The translations under genes were made by a program, and so were the position numbers. Source: Fodinibius salsisoli (GTDB taxonomy: Bacteria; Bacteroidota; Rhodothermia; Balneolales; Balneolaceae). From it: 64,000 nucleotides of DNA. The stretch covers positions 186,001 to 250,000 of the forward strand of contig NZ_JAGGJA010000006.1 in NCBI RefSeq assembly GCF_026229185.1, given 5' to 3'. The first letter of the stretch is position 1, and every line of letters starts with the position of its first letter. Below, piece after piece: positions 1 to 8,696 of the stretch. The notes under the pieces are model-generated. The model ran no database searches and was not told the DNA's origin. It worked only from the letters and a program-made list of their open reading frames with translations.

Positions 1-711
1 TCCTATTTTGAGAAAAATAATAACAGCCCCTCGCTCAGCTCCTTTCTGCAGGAGATCAGCTTAATTACCGATACTGACAAGTATGATGAAGATAAACCCG
101 CTGTTACCATGATGACCGTCCATGCGGCCAAGGGGCTCGAGTTTCCGGGAGTGTTTGTTGTCGGTTTGGAAGAAGAGCTCTTCCCCGTGGGGAGCCGTAA
201 TAACGAAGATGTTAATATCGAAGAAGAACGACGCCTCTTCTATGTGGCCATCACGCGGGCGGAAGAAGTACTATTTTTCAGTCACTGCCGAAGCCGCTAC
301 AAGTACGGCGAGGAACAACGCAAGAAACGATCTCGCTTCCTGGATGAGGTCAGCCCTGATGTGGTGCGAACAGAAACAGGGGCTTCCATTAAGCAGAGTA
401 ATAATAACTTCCAGGAGAATAAAAAAGACACTAAGACTACTAATAACAACACAACGGTAGAGTACGACTGGAAGCAGCCGCTTTATCAGAAGAAGAACCG
501 TTCTTCGAATAATACCCAAATCCATTATGACAATCCTGATGAAGATCCTTTTCAGGTGGGGGCCAAAGTGGAACATAATATCTTCGGTCCGGGTAAAATT
601 ATTAGTCGAAGCGGCAAAGGTGAACGAACGAAGGTTGTCGTCTATTTTAATGAACGGAAACAACGGAAGACGTTAATGCTCAGGGTTGCTAAATTAAGCG
701 TCATCGGTTAG
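1..711 (+). CDS. pcrA: UvrD/PcrA-type superfamily I DNA helicase, C-terminal part (5' end outside window)
   Basis: The reading frame is open from base 1, so about 236 C-terminal residues are visible and the gene starts upstream of the window. Two SF1 helicase motifs are clear: motif V (TVHAAKGLEFPGVFVVGLEE) and motif VI (EEERRLFYVAITRA), which form the ATP-coupling surface of UvrD/PcrA/Rep 3'-5' helicases. A low-complexity Asn/Lys-rich linker follows. The end (VEHNIFGPGKIISRSGKG) resembles the small Tudor-like domain at the PcrA/UvrD C-terminus that binds RNA polymerase. The expected role is DNA unwinding in nucleotide excision repair and in clearing replication and transcription blocks. The choice of PcrA over UvrD is only a naming matter; Rep lacks this tail. 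Confidence 0.93.
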   Translation, partial: SYFEKNNNSPSLSSFLQEISLITDTDKYDEDKPAVTMMTVHAAKGLEFPGVFVVGLEEELFPVGSRNNEDVNIEEERRLFYVAITRAEEVLFFSHCRSRYKYGEEQRKKRSRFLDEVSPDVVRTETGASIKQSNNNFQENKKDTKTTNNNTTVEYDWKQPLYQKKNRSSNNTQIHYDNPDEDPFQVGAKVEHNIFGPGKIISRSGKGERTKVVVYFNERKQRKTLMLRVAKLSVIG

Positions 712-735
712 ATACATTTTTTTATTGCTTCACTA

Positions 736-2289
736 ATGATTTCCAAACGTACAACTATTAAAAAACAATTTGGGGCAGCCTTAATCGGCTTGCTCTTTAT
801 GGGATGGCTAAGCCCGGCGGTCTCTTCTGCGCAACCCGTCATTACAGCTGAAGGTACGGCCATGGGTGGCAGTGGCACTGCTTATTATAATGGATTTGAG
901 GCCACCTTTTGGAATCCCGCCAACCTGATGATTCAAGACCGGCCGGGGCAGTTCCATATCGGGGTTGGGTCAGGGGGCGGACATTACGAGCCGATCCTGG
1001 CTGGATCATCTATAAGGCATCAGGCCTCGAATTTTCTGGATGGTTATTTCCCTTACAAACGCAAGACGGTCACCATCACAGAAAAAGAGCGAGCCACCAT
1101 CCTGGATACCCACTTTCAGAATCAGAAGCTGCAAGCAGAAAACCAGCAACAGTCGGAATTAATTTTAGGAGGAGCCTTATGGCAACGAAAAGACTATGCC
1201 TTTTCGATCGTAGCCAGGGCCCGTTATGCTTCCCGTGTTACGGTCGGGCGGGGATGGTATGATGATGCTTTTGTCAATCAAAATAGCCAACAGTTACGGG
1301 ATTTTTCGCTCAGCCAGCAACGCAGTGAGTACTATGAGCTTGCCATTGGCTATGCCCAGGAGTTTGCTTTTATCAATGGACTACTGCCCCAGCTCAACAA
1401 ACTTTATATCGGTATTTCCCCAAAAATTATTGTCGCCGGACCCTCTTTTAATGCCAGCTATGATGCCCGGTATATTCGTAACAATAGCAGTATTCGCAAC
1501 CCGCTGGTCACAGCATTTTCACTACAAAGCTCCGGCTCTTTTAGCGATGCAACTGTCGAATACCTGGAATCGCGCAATCCCCGACAGGCAATAGACCAAA
1601 ACTTTAGCGACCGGTATAAATTTCAGCCAACGGGTTATGGGATTGGCTTCGATTTTGGCCTCAATTATATTATCCCGCTGACGAAAGGCACCTCTGATTT
1701 GTCGGAAGAAGGTTCTTTAGCTCCTCAAAAATCGTTTCGAATTGCCTTTTCGCTGAATGATATTGGGGGCATACGATACAACGAGCAACCACTGAGTCTC
1801 ACTTCCACAAAAGATACCCTGCAGGCCGGACAACCCGCTTCTGTGGATGAAATGTTTATCGGTTCTGGCGGGCAGTATCTCAGCTACCTTCATCAACGTC
1901 CTTTTCATCCGAATCCATTGCTAACGGCAGATGAAGAGTCCTCAGAAAAATATTCGGTCCTTCTTCCTACTTCGATTAATGCGGGTATCCTGCTCGACCT
2001 GTCTGGTTTTAAATTCACAGGAGATTTATCAGTGGGGCTCAATAAAACCGCTTTTACCAACACCAACCTGTCGTTAAAGGCAGGCATTGAGGTTCGGCCT
2101 GTCGAACAAATTCCGATACGCCTGGGAACTCGTCTGGCCAAAGAACAGCCTTTCCAGTTAGGCTTTGGCACCGGTATCGAGACCCGGTACTGGGACCTCA
2201 TGATCAGTGCGCAAGCCCTATTTCAGGCACCACATCAACCAAATACCCTTTCCGGTGGAGCATTCGGCGGCATGCAGTTCCACTTCTGA
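736..2289 (+). CDS. DUF5723-like outer-membrane beta-barrel protein
   Basis: This 517-aa protein starts with a signal peptide (positive N-terminus, hydrophobic stretch, cleavage near AVSSAQP). The mature start contains GTAMGGSGTAYYNGFEATFWNPANL. This resembles the 'AMGGT...NPA' opening of FadL/PorV-like and DUF5723 barrels of Bacteroidota. The rest alternates short amphipathic strands and ends in the aromatic FGGMQFHF, typical of BAM-inserted outer-membrane proteins. The gene lies 24 bp after the helicase gene and could be read through from it. The ligand is unknown. The DUF5723 assignment is by recognition of the N-terminus and overall form and would need a profile search. Confidence 0.75.
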   Translation: MISKRTTIKKQFGAALIGLLFMGWLSPAVSSAQPVITAEGTAMGGSGTAYYNGFEATFWNPANLMIQDRPGQFHIGVGSGGGHYEPILAGSSIRHQASNFLDGYFPYKRKTVTITEKERATILDTHFQNQKLQAENQQQSELILGGALWQRKDYAFSIVARARYASRVTVGRGWYDDAFVNQNSQQLRDFSLSQQRSEYYELAIGYAQEFAFINGLLPQLNKLYIGISPKIIVAGPSFNASYDARYIRNNSSIRNPLVTAFSLQSSGSFSDATVEYLESRNPRQAIDQNFSDRYKFQPTGYGIGFDFGLNYIIPLTKGTSDLSEEGSLAPQKSFRIAFSLNDIGGIRYNEQPLSLTSTKDTLQAGQPASVDEMFIGSGGQYLSYLHQRPFHPNPLLTADEESSEKYSVLLPTSINAGILLDLSGFKFTGDLSVGLNKTAFTNTNLSLKAGIEVRPVEQIPIRLGTRLAKEQPFQLGFGTGIETRYWDLMISAQALFQAPHQPNTLSGGAFGGMQFHF

Positions 2290-2448
2290 TGGCCAATCTC
2301 TGCCAAGCTGTCAATTAAATCAATAAATATTCTTACAAATTGTTATTTTGCCAGTAAGCATGACTAATTGGTAGGGACTATAAACTTGGCTCCTTATTTG
2401 CACTTTACCTTTTTCAAATACTGAAATTTTGATATAAATTATTGCTAA

Positions 2449-4983
2449 ATGAAGGATATGTTCAAAAATATGGTCAATTTTGAGGATATTGATGATCAGT
2501 TCGATGATTTTGAGCAGGCTATACCTCTTATGTCTGAAGAAGAGGAAAAAGCACTTACTGAATCGGAGGTGCCTGAAGAGCTGCCCATCCTGCCCCTCAA
2601 AAATACCGTTTTATTTCCCGGTGTTGTCGTTCCTATTACCGTAGGCCGTGACCGCTCGCTTGAATTAGTCAAAGAAGCGTATGAATCGGATAAAACGATT
2701 GGTGTCGTAAGCCAAAAGAATGAAGAAGACGAAGATCCCAATGGCAAGGATCTTTATAAGATAGGCACCGTCGCACAAATCCTGAAGCTCATTAAAATGC
2801 CCGACGGCAGTAAGAGCATTGTCATCCAGGGTAAAACGACCTTCAAGGTCACAGAATTTACACAGAAGGACCCCTATTTTAGAGCACAGGTTGAGCCCTA
2901 TCGTCAACAAATGGATCTTGATGGTGTTGAGCTGGATGCTTCTATCCGTTCCGTTAAGGAGACCGCTTCCAAGATTGTCAATCTCTCGCCTAACATTCCG
3001 TCGGAGGCGTCTATAGCAATTAACAATATCAACAGTCCTAATTTTCTGTTGAACTTTATCTCCTCTAACCTGAATGTCTCTACCTCAGACAAGCAAGAGG
3101 TACTGGAGATACGGACGTTTTCGACCCGAATGGAACGGGTGATGGAGTTTCTGAATAAGGAGCTGCAGGTCCTTAACTTGAGCGAAGAGATTCGTACAAA
3201 GGTAAAATCAGATATTGATGACCAACAGCGCGACTTTTATCTGCGTCAACAGATGAAGGCTATCCAAGAGGCTCTTGGCGAAGACGGCGAACACCAGGAA
3301 GTTGAGAAGCTTCGAAAACGAGCCAAAGAGAAAAATCTTCCCGAAGAGGCTCAGGAAACCGTCGATAAGGAAATTACCCGCTTGGATCGCACCCCAAATT
3401 CTTCGCCGAATTACGGAGTCATCCACAGTTATATCGAATGGATATTGGATCTGCCATGGGATACCTTCTCCGACGATAACCTTGATCTAAGCCATGCCCA
3501 AGAGGTACTGGATGAAGATCACTATGGGTTAGATAAAGTCAAGAAACGTATCATTGAGTACTTGGCGGTCCTGAAACTGAAGAGCGACATGAAGGCACCG
3601 ATCCTCTGTTTCTATGGCCCTCCGGGAGTGGGTAAAACCTCACTGGGTAAATCAATCGCGCGAGCGTTGAACCGAAAGTTCGAACGTTTTAGCCTTGGTG
3701 GCATCCACGATGAAGCTGAAATTCGAGGCCACCGCCGCACTTATATTGGGGCGCTTCCCGGACGTATCTTGCGGTCCATGAAAAAGGCGGAGACCAGTAA
3801 TCCGGTCATCATGCTGGATGAAATTGATAAGGTTGGATCTGACTATCGTGGAGACCCTACCTCTGCCCTCTTAGAGGTACTGGATCCTGAGCAAAATGAT
3901 AGCTTTGCTGATAACTACCTGGAGCTGGAATATGACCTCTCCAAAGTGCTCTTTATTGCTACGGCAAACTCTCTGGATACCATTCCTGCCCCGCTTCGCG
4001 ATCGAATGGAGATCATCAACATCAGCGGCTACACCCTGCAGGAGAAAACCGAGATCGCTAAGGCTCACCTGATTCCCAAGCAAATTAAGGAAAACGGCCT
4101 TACCGAAGATCAGATTAAGATTACTCACCAGGGCATCGGTAAGATTATTGAAAAGTACACGCGTGAATCGGGTGTACGTTCCCTGGAACGACAAATCGGA
4201 TCTGTATGCCGTGGCGTAGCAGCTAAAATTGCCAAAGGCGAAGAAGGTCCGCACAAAGTGGGCGTCAATGAGCTGCAAGAGTATCTTGGCAAACGTAAAT
4301 ACTTCTCTGAAGTTGCCGAACGCACCAAAGTTCCGGGCGTTGCTACCGGACTCGCATGGACCCCCTATGGTGGAGATATCCTCTTTATTGAAGCCAGCGT
4401 CTCCAAAGGGAGTGGTAAATTGCACATCACCGGGCAGTTGGGCGATGTGATGAAAGAATCCGCAATGCTCGCGATGTCTTACCTGAAAGCACACTCTGAG
4501 GAGCTCAATATTCCGGAAGAGGCCTTTAAGTATTGGGATCTGCATATTCACGTTCCCAAAGGCGCGGTTCCCAAGGATGGTCCTTCGGCTGGTGTATCTA
4601 TCTTCTCGGCCGTTTCTTCTATATTTACCCAACGTAAGGTGAAAGGAACACTGGCTATGACGGGCGAAATTACGCTGCGCGGCCTTGTCTTGCCGGTCGG
4701 CGGCATCAAAGAGAAAGTACTCGCTGCTAAACGATCTGGCATTGAGAAGGTGCTGCTGCCCAAGAAGAATGAAAAAGATGTGGCCGAAATTGAGAAGGAT
4801 GTTCTTGGTGATCTCGACGTTCAATATTTAGAGCGTATGGATCCGCTGCTCGATATCGTCCTTGAAGACGAAGTCGTGGTCCCTCCCAAAGAGCGGTTTA
4901 AGGTGAGCGATGAATATAAATCCAAAAATGGTAAATCGCCCAAAAGTAGCGACTCTTCGGAAGAAACCGTAGTGATGGATTAG
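2449..4983 (+). CDS. lon: ATP-dependent protease Lon
   Basis: This 844-aa cytoplasmic AAA+ serine protease degrades damaged and regulatory proteins. An acidic N-terminal extension of about 45 residues precedes the LON substrate-binding domain (starting at LPILPLKNTVLFPG). Then come a coiled-coil region, the AAA+ module with Walker A GPPGVGKT at residues 390-397 and Walker B MLDEID near 453-458, and the protease domain. The Ser-Lys dyad is visible as PKDGPSAG (Ser713) and GGIKEKV (Lys756), spaced 43 residues apart as in E. coli Lon. A hydrophilic Lys/Ser-rich tail follows. It is a single gene with its own leader and ends at a strong intrinsic terminator. Extended N- and C-termini are usual in Bacteroidota Lon. 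Confidence 0.98.
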   Translation: MKDMFKNMVNFEDIDDQFDDFEQAIPLMSEEEEKALTESEVPEELPILPLKNTVLFPGVVVPITVGRDRSLELVKEAYESDKTIGVVSQKNEEDEDPNGKDLYKIGTVAQILKLIKMPDGSKSIVIQGKTTFKVTEFTQKDPYFRAQVEPYRQQMDLDGVELDASIRSVKETASKIVNLSPNIPSEASIAINNINSPNFLLNFISSNLNVSTSDKQEVLEIRTFSTRMERVMEFLNKELQVLNLSEEIRTKVKSDIDDQQRDFYLRQQMKAIQEALGEDGEHQEVEKLRKRAKEKNLPEEAQETVDKEITRLDRTPNSSPNYGVIHSYIEWILDLPWDTFSDDNLDLSHAQEVLDEDHYGLDKVKKRIIEYLAVLKLKSDMKAPILCFYGPPGVGKTSLGKSIARALNRKFERFSLGGIHDEAEIRGHRRTYIGALPGRILRSMKKAETSNPVIMLDEIDKVGSDYRGDPTSALLEVLDPEQNDSFADNYLELEYDLSKVLFIATANSLDTIPAPLRDRMEIINISGYTLQEKTEIAKAHLIPKQIKENGLTEDQIKITHQGIGKIIEKYTRESGVRSLERQIGSVCRGVAAKIAKGEEGPHKVGVNELQEYLGKRKYFSEVAERTKVPGVATGLAWTPYGGDILFIEASVSKGSGKLHITGQLGDVMKESAMLAMSYLKAHSEELNIPEEAFKYWDLHIHVPKGAVPKDGPSAGVSIFSAVSSIFTQRKVKGTLAMTGEITLRGLVLPVGGIKEKVLAAKRSGIEKVLLPKKNEKDVAEIEKDVLGDLDVQYLERMDPLLDIVLEDEVVVPPKERFKVSDEYKSKNGKSPKSSDSSEETVVMD

Positions 4984-5018
4984 CATCCATACTCTATTAT
5001 TATTTATTAACTTATTCG

Positions 5019-5053
5019 AAAGAGCCCGTACTACTCATTACGGGCTCTTTTTT
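5019..5053 (+). terminator. Intrinsic terminator of lon
   Basis: An 11-bp perfect stem, AAGAGCCCGTA (5020-5030) with TACGGGCTCTT (5039-5049), has an 8-nt loop and is followed by a T run. It sits 36 bp after the lon stop. Confidence 0.93.
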
Positions 5054-5179
5054 GTTAAGATTATAAAAAGAAGCACAAAGTTATGGCTCCAATTAGCGTG
5101 AGTCCAACATAGTTTTGACTTTAAAACCATAATGATAGATTCAAACCTTTTATTATAGCTATCAAAGACATGGATTCTG

Positions 5180-5502
5180 TTGTTACGTCACTATTTTTTG
5201 AACGATCAAATCCCGATGACTTTCGGGACCAGCAAAGCTGGAACCCAAAAAATCGCCGGCTGAAATCCTGAAGCCGCGCCGCTACTACGGGCGGGACCAA
5301 ATCGATGGTCCGTCTCGTTGGGTACTTGCTTCAATCGTTGAGCCGGTACGATTTGCTCCTGAACGCCCTCCGGCTCCGCACAGGATATTATGCCGGTGGG
5401 ATTTGACTCCTCACCAAGGCAATATTCTTATCCCCCTTGTGGCAGATTAGTGGAAATTGGTATTTGGAGTCATCGAAGGGGGCCAGGGGGATGACGTAGC
5501 AA
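5180..5502. repeat. Inverted-repeat-bounded structured element (MITE-like or noncoding RNA candidate)
   Basis: The ends form an imperfect terminal inverted repeat: TTGTTACGTCA (5180-5190) against TGACGTAGCAA (5492-5502), 10 of 11 matching. Nested inside are perfect inverted pairs: TCAAATCCC/GGGATTTGA (5206-5214/5398-5406), GGACCA/TGGTCC (5294-5299/5306-5311), GAGCCGG/CCGGCTC (5340-5346/5370-5376) and TGACTCC/GGAGTCA (5404-5410/5466-5472). A further pair, ATCCCCC/GGGGGAT (5430-5436/5486-5492), competes with these. No transposase is nearby. It could be a miniature mobile element or a folded RNA; the sequence alone does not decide. Confidence 0.45.
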
Positions 5503-5576
5503 CCCTTGATTAAAAATAAATATCCAGACAAATAAACATTTGCAAACCGATATGAGTTCTTAAATTGGATTATTAT

Positions 5577-5620
5577 CCCGTATTCTTGCCAAATTAGTCA
5601 AAATGCGGGTCTTTTATTTT
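5577..5620 (+). terminator. Possible intrinsic terminator upstream of rsgA
   Basis: CCCGTATT (5577-5584) can pair with AATGCGGG (5602-5609) with one G-T wobble. The loop is 17 nt and a TCTTTTATTTTT tract follows. The long loop makes it weaker than the next hairpin. Confidence 0.45.
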
Positions 5621-5624
5621 TATC

Positions 5625-5658
5625 AAAAGTCACCTCGATTTATCGGGGTGACTTTTTT
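5625..5658 (+). terminator. Terminator-like hairpin about 40 nt before rsgA
   Basis: AAAAGTCACCTCGA (5625-5638) pairs with TCGGGGTGACTTTT (5643-5656) through a TTTA loop, with one T-G wobble; T residues follow. It would end any transcript coming from the structured region at 5180-5502, or act as a leader attenuator of rsgA. Confidence 0.8.
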
Positions 5659-5698
5659 ATGTTACTATTCCCTTTAATTAAAACCAAGATACAACCAT

Positions 5699-6628
5699 TT
5701 GGCACACCGAGGACGCGTCGTAGAATCAACAGGCAGCTGGTATGAAATTGCCTATGAAAAAAATGATCACACGGCTACTATTAAATGCCGGTTGCCCGGG
5801 CGATTCCGATTAGAAGACCACCATCTTACTAATCCCATTGCCGTAGGAGATGTCGTTCAATTTGAAATTAATGAGGATCAGTCCGGGAGTATCGAAGTCA
5901 TTGAGGATAGGGAAAACTATCTCATACGCAAGTCGACCCATCACCAGGAAGGAAATCAAATTCTTGTGGCTAATATCGATCGGGCCTATGTGGTCCAATC
6001 CCTCAAGAAACCCCGGATAAAGCCCGGCTTTCTGGATCGTTTTCTTGTTACCTGCGAAGCCTACCAGGTGCCTGTCCACATTATCTTAAACAAGCTTGAC
6101 CTGGCTAATGAATCGGATCAGGGAACTATAGATAAATTTAGAAACCTTTACAGTTCATTGGGGTATAAGGTATTACTGACAAGCATTAAAAATGAGGCCG
6201 CTCTTGAAAAACTCAAGCAGGATCTAAAAGACAATACGTCTGTCTTCATAGGTCCTTCAGGAGTGGGTAAAACCAGTTTGATGAATTACATTGAGCCCTC
6301 AATTAATCGAAAAGTTGGGGCTATATCCAGTTATAATGAAAAAGGAAAGCATACCACTACATTTGCGAAACTTTTACCCCTGCATTTTGGGGGATACCTT
6401 GTGGATACGCCGGGAATCCGCGAATTTGGCCTTGTTAATATTGAACCCTGGGAACTTTCGCTTTTTTTCCCGGAAATGCTCGAATACCGTCAGCAGTGTA
6501 AGTTTAATAATTGCACTCATAGCCATGAGCCCGGTTGCGGTGTTATGCAGGCCTTTGAAGAAGGTTATATCCACCCCGACCGATATGACTCTTATCTCAA
6601 TATCCTGGATTCGCTTGAAAATAAGTAA
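5699..6628 (+). CDS. rsgA: Ribosome small subunit-dependent GTPase A (RsgA)
   Basis: This 309-aa GTPase releases assembly factors during late 30S maturation. The domain order is an OB fold (about 1-75) and then a circularly permuted GTPase core with G4 (NKLD, 131-134) before the P-loop (GPSGVGKTS, 185-193) and G3 (DTPGI, 236-240). The C-terminal zinc knuckle has ligands C267, C272, H274 and C280. The start is a TTG at 5699: the frame is closed by a TAA at 5675-5677 and no ATG lies between. The N-terminus from this codon (AHRGRVVESTGSWYEI) matches the usual RsgA opening. Two terminator-like hairpins lie just upstream. Confidence 0.95.
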   Translation: MAHRGRVVESTGSWYEIAYEKNDHTATIKCRLPGRFRLEDHHLTNPIAVGDVVQFEINEDQSGSIEVIEDRENYLIRKSTHHQEGNQILVANIDRAYVVQSLKKPRIKPGFLDRFLVTCEAYQVPVHIILNKLDLANESDQGTIDKFRNLYSSLGYKVLLTSIKNEAALEKLKQDLKDNTSVFIGPSGVGKTSLMNYIEPSINRKVGAISSYNEKGKHTTTFAKLLPLHFGGYLVDTPGIREFGLVNIEPWELSLFFPEMLEYRQQCKFNNCTHSHEPGCGVMQAFEEGYIHPDRYDSYLNILDSLENK

Positions 6629-6722
6629 TTATTAATATATCACTCAAAGGTTGTAATCTAATACTCGGACTCATACTTTTATATTACTATCTACGGACAT
6701 TACTCTCAACTATTCCACTGTT

Positions 6723-7784
6723 ATGATGAAAAAGATACTGCCCTTACTTTTTGGATTGATGTTGTTCTTCGGTTCCTCACCCGCTACTGCACAATTTAGC
6801 GATATAGGAGACGCCCTGCGCGCCGGTGCTGAAGATGCTGAAACGATTATGCGCGCTTATCTAAAGCCTATTCCCTCGGGTTTAGGAGCCGATATTAATT
6901 CTGGCTGGACCAACAGAGCCAAACCACATGGCACCTTGGGGTTTGATATTCAGGTTCGGGCTGCCCTTTCCTTCATCCCAAAATCCGACCAGACTTTTGA
7001 CCTCAACGACCTGGATTTACAAAAAGTGCGGCCGGCTGACCCAAATCAAACCATTGCTCCTACCGTTGGCGGTGACAGTGAAATAGGTCCCAAAGTAATT
7101 GTAGAGGAAGATGGTGAACAAGTTGCTGATTTTAACCTGCCGGAAGGATCCGGCTACTCGTTCGTGCCTGCCCCGATGGTACAAGCAGGGTTGGGGACGG
7201 TTAAGGACACCGATCTGATTGTCCGCTATATGCCAGAGGTCACTATCGATGAAACCAAATTCAATATGTATGGCTTTGGTCTGAAGCATGGTATTAACCA
7301 GTGGCTTCCCGGCGGTAATTTGCTCCCGGTAAACATCTCAATCATGGGGGGCTTTACCAAGATCGACCTCGATTCCAATTTTGATCTCAGGCCAGAGCAA
7401 GGGGCTATCCCCAATCCAGAAAACCCTGACGCTGCACAAGCTGACTTTGACGATCAGGAAGCAGACATTTCATTAAATACCTTTACGCTTAAAGCTCTGG
7501 TAGGTAAAAACCTGCCGTTTATTTCGGTCTATGGGGGCGTTGGGTACGAATCCTCAACCATGGATGTCAATGTTGAAGGTCAATATCCGGTGAGCGGCCG
7601 TTTCAATGGCATTGAAGTGTACGATGTTGTTGAGGATCCATTTACTTATAACGCTGACGGGCAGAACAAGTTCAGCCTGCTTGGTGGCGTTACCCTTAAG
7701 ATGGCGGTCTTCCATATTTTCGGTGAATTTAGTCTCTCCAAATATTCTACTGCTAACGCAGGTATTGGGTTCAGTTTCCGATAA
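6723..7784 (+). CDS. DUF6588-like secreted/outer-membrane protein
   Basis: This 353-aa protein begins with a signal peptide ending near SSPATAQ. It then has a conserved-looking block (GLGADINSGWTNRAKPH) that recalls DUF6588 proteins of Bacteroidota. The body is rich in amphipathic beta strands with the pattern of a barrel. It ends in the aromatic residues GIGFSFR, preceded by many Gly/aromatic alternations. It lies 94 bp after rsgA and 9 bp before the TRIC channel gene, so the latter two may be co-transcribed. No catalytic motif is visible and the function is unknown. Confidence 0.7.
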   Translation: MMKKILPLLFGLMLFFGSSPATAQFSDIGDALRAGAEDAETIMRAYLKPIPSGLGADINSGWTNRAKPHGTLGFDIQVRAALSFIPKSDQTFDLNDLDLQKVRPADPNQTIAPTVGGDSEIGPKVIVEEDGEQVADFNLPEGSGYSFVPAPMVQAGLGTVKDTDLIVRYMPEVTIDETKFNMYGFGLKHGINQWLPGGNLLPVNISIMGGFTKIDLDSNFDLRPEQGAIPNPENPDAAQADFDDQEADISLNTFTLKALVGKNLPFISVYGGVGYESSTMDVNVEGQYPVSGRFNGIEVYDVVEDPFTYNADGQNKFSLLGGVTLKMAVFHIFGEFSLSKYSTANAGIGFSFR

Positions 7785-7793
7785 TATTACTTC

Positions 7794-8423
7794 ATGAGCT
7801 GGGAAGAACTTCAACTGTTATACTGGCTTGACCTATTCGGGGTGGCTGTTTTTGCCATTTCGGGGGTCTTGGCAGCAGGTAAAAAAAGCCTGGATTTATT
7901 GGGCGTTGTCATCATTGCCGTTGTTACAGCTGTTGGCGGCGGTACCACACGTGACCTATTATTAAATCGTCATCCGGTATTCTGGATTTCCGACCCCAGC
8001 TATCTTTCCGTTATCATCATCGCAACATTGGCGACCATCTGGTATACGCGCCATATGGAGCCTCCGCAAAAGGCCCTGCTCTTTGCCGATGCCCTTGGGC
8101 TTGCCGTCTTCACTATTACCGGGGCACAAATAACGCAGGGCATCGTATCCAGTGATGTCATCATTGTCATAATGGCTGCGATTACAGGTACTGTCGGTGG
8201 ACTCATTCGTGATGTCCTGACCAATAAGATTCCCATGATTTTGCAACGGGATATTTATGCCACTGCAGCCCTGGCCGGGGCAACCGTTTATTTGCTGCTA
8301 TTCCAGCTTACCAGACTCCCCTCGTCGGTAAGTATCATAACGGGCATGTTTGTCGTCATAGGCCTGCGCCTGGCGGCTATCCAGTGGGAGCTTCACCTGC
8401 CCCGCTTTAAGCTGGAAGAGTAG
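7794..8423 (+). CDS. TRIC/UPF0126 family membrane cation channel
   Basis: This 209-aa protein has seven predicted membrane segments built from two related halves. Each half has the family signature with small residues followed by a charged loop: TAVGGGTTRDLL near residues 43-54 and TGTVGGLIRDVL near 127-138. This duplicated 'GG..RD' motif is diagnostic of UPF0126/TRIC proteins, which form homotrimeric monovalent-cation channels in bacteria and archaea. It starts 9 bp after the preceding envelope gene. The ion specificity cannot be read from sequence. Confidence 0.92.
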   Translation: MSWEELQLLYWLDLFGVAVFAISGVLAAGKKSLDLLGVVIIAVVTAVGGGTTRDLLLNRHPVFWISDPSYLSVIIIATLATIWYTRHMEPPQKALLFADALGLAVFTITGAQITQGIVSSDVIIVIMAAITGTVGGLIRDVLTNKIPMILQRDIYATAALAGATVYLLLFQLTRLPSSVSIITGMFVVIGLRLAAIQWELHLPRFKLEE

Positions 8424-8487
8424 AATCTATACCCTCCCCGGATACAGATAGATATAAGACGACCGGCCAGAAGCATCTCCCCCTACC

Positions 8488-8576
8488 CTTCGTATAGATC
8501 ATACGTAGTACTACGTGTAGACTATACGAGGCCTACGTAAAGATAATACGAGCACTACGTACAGCCTTTACGAGCC
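8488..8576. repeat. Four-unit tandem repeat, period about 22 bp, each unit imperfectly palindromic
   Basis: Units start at 8488, 8511, 8533 and 8555 (steps 23, 22, 22). Each begins CT(A/T)CGT and ends TACGAG or TACGTAG, with AGA or AGC in the middle. The first unit, CTTCGTAT-AGATC-ATACGTAG, is close to a perfect palindrome. There are no unique spacers, so it is not a CRISPR array. Confidence 0.8.
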
Positions 8577-8650
8577 CTTGACACAGGGTATCTCAGGGTG
8601 CTAACACAAGGTCTGCGCGATCCTGACAAAAATGGATGGAGGCTGTTATT

Positions 8651-8683
8651 ACGTACCAGGCACTTCCGAAATGTCTGGCACGT
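8651..8683. repeat. REP-like hairpin, copy 1 (CCAGGCACTTCCG type)
   Basis: ACGTACCAGGCA (8651-8662) pairs with TGTCTGGCACGT (8672-8683) with one mismatch and one G-T pair. The core CCAGRCACTTCC...CTGGCAC is shared with the hairpin at 26218-26250. Confidence 0.75.
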
Positions 8684-8696
8684 TTGTCATTATTTA

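Larger units (their letters stand above)
4984..5698. other. 715-bp gene-free stretch between lon and rsgA
   Basis: Apart from the lon terminator and two further terminator-like hairpins at the right end, no confident gene is present. The left 100 bp is AT-rich. The middle (about 5180-5502) is more GC-rich and full of inverted repeats. In one + frame (about 5219-5512) the sequence is open except for a single TAG at 5450-5452, but it has no ATG, so a decayed gene is conceivable and unproven. The last 200 bp is AT-rich leader sequence before rsgA. Confidence 0.6.

Noticed and set aside
3871-4824. A 317-codon open frame on the minus strand
   Set aside because: It lies completely inside the well-supported lon gene on the opposite strand and has no recognisable domain.
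5340-5376. GAGCCGG...CCGGCTC hairpin as group II intron domain V
   Set aside because: The stem and loop sizes do not fit the 34-nt domain V and no reverse transcriptase gene is near.
8488-8576. Short regular repeats as a CRISPR array
   Set aside because: The units are adjacent with no unique spacers, and no cas genes are present.
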